A DNA stretch of 64,000 nucleotides from Euclidia mi (taxonomy: Eukaryota; Arthropoda; Insecta; Lepidoptera; Erebidae), in the NCBI GenBank assembly GCA_944739405.2, contig OX123182.2:67893183-67957182 (forward strand), in the 5' to 3' direction. Numbering within the stretch: the first letter of the stretch is position 1; each line of letters starts with the position of its first letter. Below, one piece after another: positions 21,598 through 33,544 of the stretch. The translations under genes were made by a program, and so were the position numbers. The notes below the pieces were generated by a model. The model was given only the letters and a program-made list of their open reading frames with translations. It did no database searches and was not told the DNA's origin.

Positions 21598-21858
21598 ACG
21601 AAGGTTCGTCCTTGTTGTGACGGATTAAGAATACGCAATGTCACCACCCCATATCATCCCATGGGTGTCGTAAGAGCCGACAGAGGGACCATACTATGCA
21701 GAGAACAGCACTGTATGAGAAGGAAAACTTAAAACAAACTCTATACCAACCCGTTTGGCCAGCGTGGTATAGTAGGCCAATTCCTCCTTTCAAAGGAGAG
21801 GCCTAGTCTAGCAGTGGACTGAAAGGGGCTGATGATGATGATGATGACACGAAGGTTC
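21598..21858 (+). mobile_element. Composite SINE-like element H-T1, copy 1, with 10-bp TSD
   Basis: The element body is 21608-21848, flanked by ACGAAGGTTC at 21598-21607 and 21849-21858. The 5' module (H: GTGACGG...TCACCACCCCATATCATCCC...GGGTGTCGTAAGAG) is followed by a different 3' part (T1) with a CCTCCTTTCAAAGGAG hairpin and AGCAGTGGACTGAAAGGGGCTGATGATGATGATG. The simple (GAT)n end resembles RTE-mobilised elements. A reverse-orientation relative lies at 55975-56256, about 6% different by eye. No coding frame. Confidence 0.8.
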
Positions 21859-22671
21859 TTACTTTCCCAGGGCTATTGTACAAAATATCCCAGCGAAAAA
21901 GTGTGTTTTAATTTTGTGATATCAAATGAAAACTAATTAAAAGGACATTGAAAGAAGACACTTATTCGCGGAGAACGCAGCAGAGCGCGTCCCAGTTTTA
22001 CAAAAAAAAATGGGCTAAGTGCAGCGTCGTATTTACACGAACAATTTTGAGTCACTTTGCACCAGCGCTATGTAACTACTAAACGAACGAAAAAATCCGC
22101 AGCTAATCTTATAGAAGATGTTAGGCGACATCTTTCCAGACATGAAACTTGAGTAGTTACCGCGGCATTTTTCTTTTAATATGATTGAGTTCTCTTAGTG
22201 ATAGATTGTTATTTTGTTTGTTAGTTTTTAATGGCATTTATGAACAAGAAATAAACGGTTAATGTAGTATAATATTTATGAAGTTTACGCACTAAGGTTA
22301 GAAAGGCCAGGTTTTCATAGAGAGGCACGGAAATGTCAGCACGGGTAGAAAAATTACGGTCACGTGCAGAAGGCAAAGCGGCTTAAGGCACTTGGAAATT
22401 CTAGTCATCGCCGAACTTTCATATTCTTCCTCATTCCCTGAGTATCCTACAGTTGAACATGACGTTTTTCTAAAATATTTTTTGTTTGAATGTAATTTTT
22501 TTGTATAGAAACTCGCACTTATTTTCATAAGACGTACTAGTGTAGGTACGTCCTATGAAAGTATTTTACCTGTACGTAGTCGTACAGGTAACAAAAATAT
22601 ATTCAGCTTAAAATATATAATATAGACGGGAATTAACGCGAACATGCATTAGGTATTTACATACCTTGTTT
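21859..22671. other. No recognised gene
   Basis: AT-rich with no meaningful frame. It contains the hairpin at 22566-22591. The minus-strand frame 22528-22298 (76 codons) has no motif. Confidence 0.4.
22566..22591. repeat. Perfect 11-bp hairpin
   Basis: TTACCTGTACG and CGTACAGGTAA are separated by four bases. A second, imperfect stem built on GACGTAC/GTACGTC lies just upstream at about 22528-22559. No known role. Confidence 0.5.
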
Positions 22672-22800
22672 TTATTTATTTATTTATTAAAACTTCAAAC
22701 ACGTCGAGTGTACAGGCGGACTTAATGCCAAGGGCATTGTCTCACAGTCTACCTTTGAGTGGTGTAGAGAGAAAGGTAGGTGTATTGTATACTGAATCAG
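22672..22800 (-). repeat. LINE 3' UTR scrap
   Basis: On the minus strand it ends in AATAAATAAATAAATAAAAA and contains GGCATTAAGTCCGCCTGTACACTCGACGTG, a familiar end of lepidopteran Jockey/CR1-like LINEs. It lies just before the plus-strand LINE. No coding part is left. Confidence 0.5.
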
Positions 22801-23132
22801 TTACGGTGATCAAAATTCTTACATATTGTAAAATACATACATAATATAACATAAATACATTATATATAATATATATCTATGTAACACACAAGGTCAGCTC
22901 AACTACACTAAACAGACACACATTTATAATTACAGTCACTCACTAACTTACTGTACATATCTCAAACCTTACTCTCTCTCACTACAAATTACAACACACA
23001 TTTACTTGTTTGCAGTACTTATTACACATATTATACCTCAATCTTGCACTCTAACAACCCTCTGTTCACCTTCAATAAAATTTCACTTCGTAAATTGTTG
23101 TAAGCTATACTCTGTAACAATTATATTACTAA

Positions 23133-26070
23133 ATGGATAGTAACCTAAACAACTTAAGAGAATTGGACAACTTTGAAACGGCGACCTCGGCTATAATCAA
23201 TATCGAACAATTACCTAATTATTTGTCACGACACTCCAACTTTACGGTTTTGACTCAAAATATCAGGAGTATTTATAGTAATTTTGATGACTTACAAGTA
23301 AACTTGTGTCAAATGAAACATAACCCAGATGTTTTAATTCTAACAGAATGTAGACTCAACTACAAAAGGCAACTACCCTTACTTAATAATTATACTTCCT
23401 ATTACACAAACAGCCATTTATATTAAAAATAACTACTCTGCCAGCGTAAAAGAAATTAAATTGATACATGCTTCTGCCATTCAGATATGTGTCTCTGACT
23501 ACACCATAATAGGCATATATCGTTCCCCATCAAATACCTGTGCTGACAATTTTATAAACTCTCTAAACTTACATCTGGAGACCATCACAATTCATAAAAA
23601 TATTCTATTACTAGGTGACATAAACATTAATTTAATACATAAAGAAACTGAAACAGCACAGCAACGCAGTAATAGACTGAATTACTTAAACATACTGGCG
23701 GGCCATGGCATTTTGCCGGGACATTGTCTGCCTACAAGAGAACAAAACTGTCTCGATCATGTGCTGTTAAGGATTGACACAACTAATAAGTTTGCGTTTG
23801 TTGCTATTTTAAACACCTCTATCACTGATCACGCTATGGTTATATTAAATGTAACTAATAGAATGAACACTAACATTATGAATACTACGAACAGAAAATA
23901 TAAGTCTGTCACAGACTTTGAGAATGCATATAAACACCTCATAAACACAGACATAAGTTTCTTTAATAGTAATAACAATCCTGACATCCTAGCTGAAAGA
24001 CTGATAGACATGATTAAGACGTCATTAATCAGCAACACAAAAGTCAGACTAGTTTCTGGAGGTAAGAGAACTTTGAAGCCTTGGGTGTCCTCGGGGGCTT
24101 TGCGTTGTATTAAACTTCGAAATAGGATGCAACTTCATTCAAGACAAGAGCCTTACAACATTATACTCAAAATCACCTACAGACGTTACCGTAACTTTTG
24201 CACGAATTTACTTAAAAAGTTAAAAATGCAATATCAGCGGACCCAATTAGCTGACTCTATCAAAGATCCTAAGCAACTCTGGCAAAAAATTAATGAAATT
24301 ACTCAATTCAAAAAGCCCAAATCCTCAAACATTTGTCTCTTACACATTACGCCTAACCCTCTAGACGCATTAAATCGTGTGAATCAGTTTTTTGTTAATA
24401 TTGCCAAAGCTTTGGCTGAGGACATTAAAGTTTGTGGCTCTGATGCACCCCTAAATAACGTCGTTACACAATCTAGTGTTTCTTCATTCGTGTTACTTCA
24501 GACTGACCCACAGGAAGTGGACGGCATACACATGAATCTTGACTCTTTGAGCTCACCCGGTTGGGATGGTATACCCACCAGGTTTCTGAAAATGGCTAGG
24601 GATTTCCTTGTCCCACTAATAAGCCAACTAGCTAATCTATGTTTCGAAACAGGCAAATTTCCTGCTGTGTTTAAGCGATCAATAGTGACCCCTGTTCATA
24701 AGGGTGGGGATGTGAACAAAGTCAATAACTACAGACCAATTTCCGTATTACCTAGTATTTCCAAAATTTTAGAAAAAATGATAAACAATAGGCTCATAGG
24801 ATATTTAAACAAATTCCAAATTCTATCAAAGTCCCAATACGGATTCAGAAGGGGTATGTCCACGCAAGATGCTGTTACAGCGCTGACTACTGAGATAACA
24901 AACAAGGTAGACAAGGGTGACAAGTGCATAACAGTCTTTTTAGATCTAAAAAAGGCCTTTGACACTGTATCCGTCCCCATCCTTCTAAACAGACTTGAAC
25001 AAATTGGCATTAGAGGTAAACCACTTTCTATCTTTAAAAGCTACTTACAAAACAAGACCCAGCAAGTTAAAATTGATAACCTCACAAGCCAAGGAGAGAA
25101 TGTGGTCTACGGAGTCCCACAGGGAAGTGTGCTTGGCCCGACACTGTTCCTGATATATATAAATGACCTTTGTAATATCAGGTGCAGTGGCGGACGGATC
25201 TTTTCCTACGCAGATGACACCGCAGTAGTTTTTTCAGGAGCGTCATGGCCTGCTGTACAGGAGACCGCTGAACAAGGTCTGGCTGTAATAGCTGGCTGGC
25301 TCAATACAAATTTATTAACCCTAAATGTTTGTAAAACTAATTTTATTTGTTTCTCTCTAACTTCGAGGTTACAGCCGGATGCTAGTTTCGGAGTCGTGAT
25401 TCATGGGTGTGACGGTTCACTTCGTCGTGACTGTGGATGTCGAAGTATCCAACGTGTTAGTTTTGTCATGTATTTGGGTGTTACAGTAGACCAAAGATTA
25501 TCTTGGCATCCTCATATTGAACTTCTCATGTCAAGAGTCAGAAAATTAATTTGGATTTTTACAAGCCTACGTCACGTAACATCAGCTCAGCTACTAAATA
25601 AAATTTACATTGCCCTGGCACAGTCGGTCATAACATATTGTATACCAGTATGGGGTGGAGCCACGAAAACAAAATTTTTAGAACTTGAAAGAGCTCAGAG
25701 ACTTATTATTAAAGTAATGTATTTTAAATCATTTAGGTACTCTACCGATAACCTTTATAAGTTAAGTAATCTACTTTCTGTAAGAAAACTGTATGTTTTA
25801 CATATCAGTCTATGCCTGCATAAGACCCTGTCTTACATTCCACAGAATCAGGTTACACGTCGTAAACATAATGTGGCTTTTTCTCCGAAAGTTCATACTG
25901 TCTTTGCCAGTCGTCAGTATACTACACAATCAACGTATATTTATAATAAAATAAATTTAAAGTTAAATATATATCCTATGCAGCACCATGACTGCAAAAG
26001 AATCATCACAGAGTGGTTAAAAACTCTGACTTATGAGGAAACAGAAAAAATCTTAGCTAGAACATACTAA
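23133..26070 (+). pseudogene. LINE ORF2: endonuclease and reverse transcriptase, one frameshift
   Basis: Starts ATG at 23133. EEP endonuclease motifs are LTQNIRSIYSNFDDL and ILTECR near the start; then, after the break, GIYRSPS, LLGDININL, LDHVLLR and SITDHAMV. A small deletion at about 23405-23430, inside the endonuclease, shifts the frame. RT blocks follow: VTPVHKGGD and NYRPISVLPSISKILEK, FLDLKKAFDTV, YGVPQGSVLGPTLFLIYINDL and SYADDTAVVF at about residue 583 of the 869-codon second frame, with catalytic residues intact. The C-terminus continues to ARTY-stop. RT is therefore open for 869 codons, and only the endonuclease break disables the copy. Confidence 0.85.
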
Positions 26071-26105
26071 ATTTTAAATATGTGCAATATATTGTATTGT
26101 AAATA

Positions 26106-26224
26106 AGTATACACAGACACACGCGCACACACACCCACGCATTACTCACATTAAACACACACACAAATACACACATAAATACACACACACACACACACAT
26201 ACACACGCACAAACACACACAATA
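26106..26224 (+). repeat. (CA)n microsatellite in LINE 3' region
   Basis: CACACA-rich tract with G, T and AAT interruptions, starting about 35 bp after the ORF2 stop. A second CR1-like copy carries a similar tract at 50889-50956, so the repeat may belong to the 3' UTR of this LINE group. Confidence 0.85.
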
Positions 26225-26269
26225 ATATGTAAAACACACACAACATAATCATAAACTACACTACAATCT

Positions 26270-26480
26270 TAATATATAAAATCCTTGCGTTACTGACTGA
26301 CTGACAGACACGCTACAGCCGAAACTATTGGGCGCAGGAAGCTGAAATTTGGCATGTATGTTCCTTGGGGACCGTAGGGGTGCACTAAGAAGGGATTTCT
26401 CGAAATTCCCACGGGATGGGCCAAAACGGGTAAAATTAAAAAAATGCAGGCGTAGCTGCTGGCGTCCTCTAGTCTGTAAT
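26270..26480 (-). repeat. Interspersed repeat family B, copy 2
   Basis: Reverse orientation to 34408-34625. GTTACTGACTGACTGACAGAC, GAAGCTGAAATTTGGCATGTATGTTCC and TTGGGGACCGTAG match the complement of that copy. It sits within the LINE 3' UTR. Confidence 0.65.
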
Positions 26481-26673
26481 AATTCTTAGAGCTGTCAGAC
26501 ACTACTTTTGTTATTATGTTCCTTTCTGATTTCATAATATGTTCACTTATTATTTTAATGTTATTTTTCTCTCATATATTGTAACCTGGGAAGAACCGAG
26601 GTAGCCTCAACACAAGTATTTTTATAACTTACTGGGGCAGCCTCATCACACTGTAACTAAAACTATGAGATTC

Positions 26674-26679
26674 AATAAA
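26674..26679 (+). terminator. Polyadenylation signal of the LINE
   Basis: AATAAA followed by AACATTTTTATTTTTATTATTT, about 600 bp after the ORF2 stop. It is the probable 3' limit of the element. Confidence 0.5.
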
Positions 26680-26689
26680 AACATTTTTA

Positions 26690-27612
26690 TTTTTATTATT
26701 TATTTTATATATATATATGCTTATTTTGCTTGACATTTCAAGACGGTTGCACGTCCCGTGGTCGCAAGCTGACTGGTGTAGCGATGTCACGTCTCCGAGT
26801 GCGAGGTAGAAGCTTCTATTTGTACCCCCGGGTCGTTTATATTTCGAAGTACCGGCGCAAAACACACTAACCGTATTCTGTATATTGAACATTCGCCGAC
26901 TGCGCATTAAAGTGGGGTGTTGTTAGCCGAATCACTGGATTCCACGCCGATGACAATTTGAAGCCCTCTTCCCGATTGAAATTTTTATGTTTTCTGATTT
27001 CGATCGCTTCACGCACAACTCTTGGGTAAAAGTGGCGTTCCGTGGAGAGGACTTGGGGACGATGAAATTCAATCCAGTGATTGGTGCCCGATTGAAATAA
27101 ATGTTCCGCAACCGCCGATTTGTTCGTTTGACGGTTGTTTACAGCTGCGATGTGCTCCTTTATACGTTCAGCTATAGTCCGCTTCGTTTGCCCTATGTAA
27201 GAGCTTCCGCAGCTGCAGTTGATTTTATAGACACCTGGGGTTTGTAGCGGTAGAACATCCTTTGGTGTGCCCACCATGTTTTATACTTTGGCCCCTGGTG
27301 TAAATACGGTCGGAATGGAGTAGTTTTTTATCTTGTCTCCTATTTTATCCGTAACACCTCTAATGTAGGGCATGAAGGTTGGTTGTCTATTTACCGCCGG
27401 ATGTTTTTCGCGCTTGATAGGCCGCGTCATTCGTCGTTGTACCTGGTACCCGTTCTTTCTAAGTACCTCCTGAACATGGTCTAGATCTAGCTTCAAATGC
27501 TCAGGGTCACAGAGGTCATGTGCTCTGTTTTTTAGTGATGTCACAACGGATTGCAGGTGTCGAGGGTGGTGGTGTGACGTGACGTGCAGGTATCTATATG
27601 TGTGTGTAAGAC
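26690..27612 (-). mobile_element. Penelope-like element, 3' half
   Basis: The end of a Penelope-type RT joins a GIY-YIG endonuclease, the hallmark of canonical Penelope-like retroelements. The 5' part is missing past about 27612. The 3' region runs into AT-rich DNA near 26690. Confidence 0.85.
26867..27612 (-). pseudogene. Penelope-like RT C-terminus plus GIY-YIG endonuclease, one in-frame stop
   Basis: From 27612 the frame gives THTYRYLH...HHHPRHLQSV, the conserved end of Penelope RT (usually YRKPTxTxRYLHxxSxHHP), then LKNRAHDLCDPEHL and a basic linker. At 27283-27281 a TAA interrupts the frame, which continues unbroken with MVGTPKDVLPLQTPGVYKI and the GIY-YIG core: GVYKINCSC, then SYIGQTKRTIAERIKEH. 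The family's extra Cys pair (CSC) precedes YIG. The domain cuts target DNA to prime reverse transcription. Apart from that stop, both halves read cleanly to 26867. Confidence 0.88.
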
Positions 27613-28458
27613 CAAGACCTTTATTTCTTTATTCTATGGATGCCTTCATAACGCTAGGTCGATGATGATTAACTCAACCAGCAAGGCAAACAATAAATTC
27701 TTGAAATACCAAAAACATTTAGGTATTTAGCTCGCAGAATATCTTAGTACTGCTATTTTTCAAATATTCATTTTACTCCATCAATCGAGCGCATTGGTTA
27801 GCTGTTATTCTCTTCATATTCATTTGATGTATACCAACATTCTTAAATGATTTATTTACCTAGAGTCCTAAATGGCATAGTACACTCCTAAATGGCATAA
27901 TCACTAGTGATATTAGGTATTAAGCACAATCGTCTTCGTATAAAAACTACGTGCCTTGCTTATGCAACGCCTTATAGCATAGAAGTAGATGATCTGTGCC
28001 TTAAGTTTCGAGCGGAGCAACGTCATATTCCACCATGAATATCAATGCACCCACCATCACTCTTCCAAGAGTAAACAACATGGTGAAGATAGGTATGTTA
28101 GATAGTGTTAAAATATTTAATATTTAATTTAAATTTTAACTTATAAGTTGCTATAAAGAATAGAAATAAAATGAAAAATAAAGAAAATATAAAGAATATA
28201 AGGAATTTAAACAAATATACATATGTATACCTGTAAGTAGGTACTTACAGGTATACCTATGAATAGGATAGATACGTAGGTACGTATCTTAGGTATATAA
28301 GTTTAAGTGGCCCAATAAATAAATTTAAAATTAATATAAAGAATAAATTTTAATTTAAAATTTAAAATTAAGTTAGGTTAGCTAATTTCCACCAGTCTAT
28401 CTATCTGCACAAAATCAATTTCAAGTACAGCCGCAGTCGAGAAATTACAATTTACAAT
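27613..28458. other. No recognised gene
   Basis: AT-rich. TCCTAAATGGCATA is repeated at about 27866-27900. Contains the palindrome at 28225-28256. No open frame of note. Confidence 0.4.
28225..28256. repeat. Perfect 15-bp palindrome with 2-bp centre
   Basis: GTATACCTGTAAGTA, then GG, then TACTTACAGGTATAC. Could extrude as a cruciform. No known binding site was recognised. Confidence 0.6.
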
Positions 28459-29296
28459 GTATATGTCGCAGGGATTTTCAAAAGCCGTGATATTATCATT
28501 TCACTAGTGACATTATAATTACACAGATTATAGCCCATTGTTTGTATTACTTACAAATTAACGGGCTAGTTTCAGTGCCATTATAATTTTACTAGACCGA
28601 TACAGTGAAATTGTAAGGCAGTGTTATTTTGACAATAACACTGTTTTAAGAATGCCGTTAGTTAATTAGACTCATCGCTGATTGGTCCGTTTTTCTTACC
28701 AGCTGTACTAAACATAGAGTAAGGAAATAAGAGACTAACATTTACATTTTGTTACTTAGTACCAACTAGGTATAGCGATGTCTTTTAAACTAAGTTGTCG
28801 GAGCCCTGCTTATTAGGGCTCCTATTTTTGTGTACAGGTTCACAAGAAAACCTAACATAATGGCGTAAGCGGACGAGATTATTTCAATAAATAAATAGAT
28901 CGTGATTTTCGTTATGAAGCTCGGCATCATTTTCGTCACCTTCATAGGTTATGTTAGGTTTTCTTGTGACCCTGAAGATAATTATAGTTCAACTTAGCCT
29001 CATAAACATCGCCAGAGTTCCGGTTTTTTCGTTTCATCAGATTTGTCACTGAACGAATGTACTACCATTCGTAAGTCTGTGCGACTCATTAACGCTATTG
29101 ACCAATCAGAACACGAGGGGCTCGCAGCACATACACCACATAATATCACTATTGCGGCCCGGTGAAATTACAATACCACAGAAAAAAGCCCGTGAAATCA
29201 TACGTACCTGTCATTATTGACTATAATCTGTGTAATTTTAATTTCACTAGTGAAATTATAATATCACGCTTTTGGCTAAATCCCTGCGACATATAC
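28459..29296. mobile_element. Long-TIR DNA element (about 838 bp), non-coding
   Basis: Starts GTATATGTCGCAGGGATTT and ends with the complement. The match continues for about 70 bp with few differences (GCGTGATATTATAATTTCACTAGTGA-type core, then TTACACAGATTATA). If TA is the target, TA is duplicated at 28460-28461 and 29294-29295, as in Tc1/mariner-type MITEs; this is not certain because the sequence is symmetric there. A second inverted repeat lies inside (28837-28972). No transposase frame. Confidence 0.75.
28837..28972. repeat. Nested inverted repeat inside the long-TIR element
   Basis: Arms GGTTCACAAGAAAACCTAAC (28837 on) and GTTAGGTTTTCTTGTGACC (to 28972) are 24 nt with one gap or mismatch, spaced by about 90 bp. 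Possibly a smaller MITE that landed inside the larger one. Confidence 0.65.
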
Positions 29297-30384
29297 ATAA
29301 ATCCGTCCTAGTTTCAAGCTTCAACTATCAATTAAGTGTGTTGCTTCGGAGATAGCTTAGTAGAGCATTATGCTTATACATCCCTGACAAGTGAGTAGAT
29401 TCCCATTAGATCTCTCTCGTACTCTTCTATTCTCTAAAAAACGGTCATAATTCAGAGATTCCACACACGTTTCCTATAAGTACATGTTGTTAAAGACCTT
29501 AGGCAGCTAAATAAGTTCATCAAAGCATTTCTACCCTATCGTTGTCAAAATATTAAAGATACCAACACAAGGAACAAAGATCCGTTCTTTGTTGACAGTA
29601 GGTGCATACTGTGGTAGAATATCAATTGTAGAAACTCCTACTCACCCGAACCGCGTGACTACGTGATTCCATTTGTATAATTTCACGTCTCAACTACTCA
29701 ACAATGATCATGGAATTTTTATACACGCTGTCAGGGATGCAGACTAAGGGGAAAGAAGGTATTTTCGTTCGCCAAATCCTCAAAAGCGCTCTTATAAGAC
29801 TCGACAGACCGAATGTTTATTGGGATATTTTAAGTACATGGTAATAACAAATCGTTATTTCCACCTCTTGTTTGACAATCGGGGAACATATTTATTTGTG
29901 TATAATTATTACAGCATGTAACGATTTATATTGAGGTACAGAACGAACAGTAAAATTAACATATCATACAGAAAATAAAAAAAATACTTGAATAAACAAC
30001 CGAAAACAATCCTAGTAAATTTACCGCTAGTTATGTAACTGTAGAAACACCTTTAAGTATGAAATAATGTTAGCACGTTCCACGCTTGAATTATTTGTCA
30101 CGTTGTTTTTACATTTATCAGAATAGAACGTAACGTATGACATAATCCCGGCTTATTCTCGACTCTTTGCACAAAGCAGCAAAGAAGGTATTTGGCAGAA
30201 GATAAAGTAGCCGTGGCGTCTCTAGGGACACTGAAACTTATTTTGCTTTGACCAATTTCTTTCAATAGGTATGTTCTCTAACAGTTTAATTATTAACGGA
30301 CTGAATTATAGATGTCCGGAGCTCCCTATTGTAACTCGTGTATGCCAAAAATGTTTTGCAAATTTACTTTTATTTTATTTATTA
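29297..30384. other. No recognised gene
   Basis: AT-rich. CATCCCTGACA near 29379 and TGTCAGGGATG near 29730 are inverted, but the arms are only 11 bp and no target duplication was found. No coding frame. Confidence 0.4.
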
Positions 30385-31030
30385 CTAGCTTTTGCCCGCG
30401 GCTTCGCACGCTTTAAATTCGGAGTAACACAAATCTACTTTCAGTCTCAATTTGTGTGAAGACACTCCTGATTACTCTAAAGACTTCAGAAACAATATAG
30501 GGTACAAAGTAACTCGGTCAGTATCCATGCCATTATCTACCGAAAGGTACATAATGACATCACTTTGCATACAAACAAATGTCAAAGCCATGTTCCATTG
30601 ATACATGTCCAATATATGTACATATATCAATGAAAACTTTCGCATTTATAATATAAGTTGAGAAAATCGTTTCAGCCGTTTTAGCGTAGTATATAATTAT
30701 TAGTTTCCAATAATATATGCGAACAATGTAAGCACCGTGTACAATATGACATTATGTATGATGTGACAGTATTGACAGTGATATACGATAGCACATACGC
30801 ACTCAATCATTACATGCGTTCTTACTTCCAAGTGTTTAATTTGTGCCGTACTAATTTCTACCCTCCCTACAATCCCTCCCAGTAAATTTTTGGCAACTTA
30901 TGGTAGCCTATGTCCGTCTCCATGGTCCAGTCTATCTTTATATACAATTTCAACAAAATCGGTTCAGCCGTTTTAGCGTGAAAACGGAACATACATACAT
31001 ACATACATACGCACTTTCGGATTTATAATA
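30385..31030 (+). repeat. Interspersed repeat family A, intact copy
   Basis: Starts CTAGCTTTTGCCCGCGGCTT and ends AAATCGGTTCAGCCGTTTTAGCGTG, then (CATA)n and GCACTTTCGGATTTATAATA. Uninterrupted form of the repeat at 5824-7280. Abuts a second copy directly. Confidence 0.72.
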
Positions 31031-31488
31031 CTAGCTTTTGCCCGCCACTTCGCGCGCAATTCGGGGTAACACAAATCTACTTTCAGTCTCAAGTTGTGTG
31101 AAGACACTCTTGATTCAAAAGACTTCAGAAACTCTATAGAGTACAAAGTAACTCGGTCAGTATCCATGACATTATCTACCGTTATCTACCAAAAGGTACA
31201 TAATAACATCACCTTGCATACAGCCAAATGCCAAAGCCATGTTCCAATACATGTTCAATATATCTCTATAAACATTTTCGCATTTTTAATATAAGTAGGG
31301 AAAATCGTTTCAGCCGTTCAATCTTATTATATAATTATTAGTTTATATATGCGAACAATTTAATCAACGTGCTCAATATGACATTATGTATGACGTGACA
31401 GTACGTACAGATATGCGATAGCACATGCGCAGCACTCAATTATTAGCGCATGCGTTCTTATTTCCAAGAGGTAAATTTGTGCCGTACA
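31031..31488 (+). repeat. Interspersed repeat family A, tandem second copy, 3'-truncated
   Basis: Begins at the base after the first copy with CTAGCTTTTGCCCGCCACTT and repeats the same blocks to GCGCATGCGTTCTTATTTCC. It lacks the GGTTCAGCCG/(CATA)n end. The head-to-tail arrangement suggests insertion at the end of the first copy or replication through tandem copies. Confidence 0.7.
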
Positions 31489-32012
31489 ACAAACCCGTGT
31501 ATTTTCGTTAAACATTCCTTGAAAGAAAGTGATTTTCCCAAAACAGATGGCGGTTGTACACATGGCACAAATACTTTGCAGAATTTTATGTATTTATCTG
31601 CCCGGACATAAAATAAATGCAAATAAGGGGAACCGATTCATTTGTTGTTATACAACGTTCATACCAGTTTCTACGCACATGGCCCTACTTATTTATATTG
31701 AGTAAGCTTTTGCCATGACTCAGTTCTGAAAGCACTATTTTATATGAGGTTTTGATCAGGGAAAATATTGAGTCGATTTTGGGGCAAAGATAAATTTTTC
31801 CACTCAAAGATTCGGACTTTTATACAGCCTCGTTTTTCAAAACTTTTTCGCTTGATCAAATATGGGTGATTTCAACTGGACTCGCACAATGAGACTAATA
31901 TAAGCAAATATAAAGCCAAATATCTTTCATTGCTTTCGTAATGCAATATGTTAAAATTGGTACTAGCTAATGAGACATATTTTTTCAACGAATGATTTCA
32001 ATTCATTCCTTT
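31489..32012. other. No recognised gene
   Basis: AT-rich with no motif-bearing frame. Confidence 0.4.
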
Positions 32013-32075
32013 ACATCATCATCATCATCATCAGCCCCGTATATAGGTAAACTGTCCCTCTGCTGGGCACGGCAA
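32013..32075 (-). repeat. RTE/SINE 3' tail scrap
   Basis: On the minus strand it reads TGCCCAGCAGAGGGACAGTT...GGGGCTGATGATGATGATGATG, the usual end of RTE elements and their SINEs. It is followed at 32082-32110 by a hairpin (GGTATCTTCTCA / TGAGAAGACACC). Confidence 0.6.
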
Positions 32076-32110
32076 CGTAAGGTATCTTCTCACTATGAGA
32101 AGACACCTTA

Positions 32111-33535
32111 CTTAATTAAAATATTTTAGTTGATAAACATCTATTATGTTATATGACGTACCTATCATATTCGTTTTTAATTACGTATACATCCTTTAGC
32201 GCTGCAGAAATAAGGAACTCATTTATCGCGACCGTTTGCCCGGACTCCCTAATTTATATAAGCTAGCGGTTCTTTTACTGTTTTCCCAGCATCTATTCTA
32301 CTCGTCTATCGCTTGTTCCTCTCCCTTTAACTTTGGCTGAAAATACTAAATTATTTGTCCATAATATTAGATATAACACGACAATGTTAATAGAATACTC
32401 CTAGTAGAAAAATATTAATATTATACATTTATATTTTACATTTAGTAAGTAGGTGTTCTCAGGTAGAAAATAATTTGAAATCTTTCCATGTATCCGTACC
32501 ACATACGTTCTTAAAAAAATAGTAACCTCGAACAAGGCTGTAACTACGCAATAGCAAACAGAACCCCGGGATATGAAGTGAGAGGGCTGTCACGGAACTC
32601 TGACGAAACATTTCCCTAAGAATCTTTTGTCACCATTTTATGGGAAACGGCATTCTCGTATTCGAAGTTTTCTTTTTGTTCTACAAGCGATAATATTAAC
32701 ACAGAAAGTCACTTCACTTACCAACACCCTTAATAATACCTATATCAAATATGATTTTACGTTTGTTTGATGGATACCTAATTCTTTGCTATGTCATTCG
32801 ATCTTTGCCACTTACTGTTACGTTTGAAAAAATACTATTTTTAGCCATTTGTGGGCCACTATTGGAGAATTGCCACTGCTCGGTCTGTAGCGCTTTCAAC
32901 TATTGTTCAATTGCGAGCGGATAATTCTTTTCAAGCCATTGTTACCGTTATGACAAAGTACATAATGAAAGAATCGCGAGTCGTATTTCGAGTATCTGCA
33001 ATAAAACCTATAAGATATTAGAGAGCAAAAGTGAGCTTTTTACGATACCACTAAACCTGAATAATTCAAAATATAACGTGACGTAAACCACATTGCATTC
33101 CCACCCTTCCGAAGGATACACGTCCCAGTGGATTCAATATAAAGATTTTACTTTGCCTATGACAGCATGATATCTGATACTTTTATGAGTCAAACTTACA
33201 AATAAATTGTACTTTTTATTTTATATCGTACAACCAGTCCATGTTTTTGATCTCTATCATTTTATTCGCTTCGGTTACTTATATCGCAGAAATCAAAAAC
33301 GAGAAATAGAAAATTGGATTCTGACCGCGAAGCGTTCCGCTTGGGTATCGGTTGTCTCGAAAGAAAAGTGTGTTATTCTGATGTACTTATATGCTTTATA
33401 CTACTGCAAAATGCCAACAGAACCAATTTCGTTGCTTATGCTTTAAAAAGAAAAACAAACATCCATCACAAACTTTCGCGTTAATAGGTACCGAATGGTA
33501 AGAGGATGAGGCAAGGTACAATCAAACAACTTTCC
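32111..33535. other. No recognised gene
   Basis: AT-rich. The plus frame 33207-33446 (79 codons) has no recognisable domain. Confidence 0.4.
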
Positions 33536-33544
33536 GCTAGACCA

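Larger units (their letters stand above)
22860..26700 (+). mobile_element. CR1/Jockey-group LINE, nearly complete ORF2
   Basis: Endonuclease plus reverse transcriptase in two frames (23133-23426 and 23461-26070), then a 3' region with a (CA)n tract (26106-26224), an inserted family B repeat (26270-26480) and AATAAA at 26674-26679. The homologous minus-strand LINE at 44445-49440 has an upstream ORF1 with zinc knuckles, which is missing here, so this copy is probably 5'-truncated near the ORF2 start. The exact 5' end in 22800-23132 is not clear. Confidence 0.82.

Noticed and set aside
26057..26239. Cys/Val-rich frames over (CA)n, also 51046-50846
   Set aside because: Translation of a microsatellite; not genes.
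29379..29741. CATCCCTGACA / TGTCAGGGATG as TIRs of a 360-bp element
   Set aside because: Arms of only 11 bp, no target duplication, no further symmetry.
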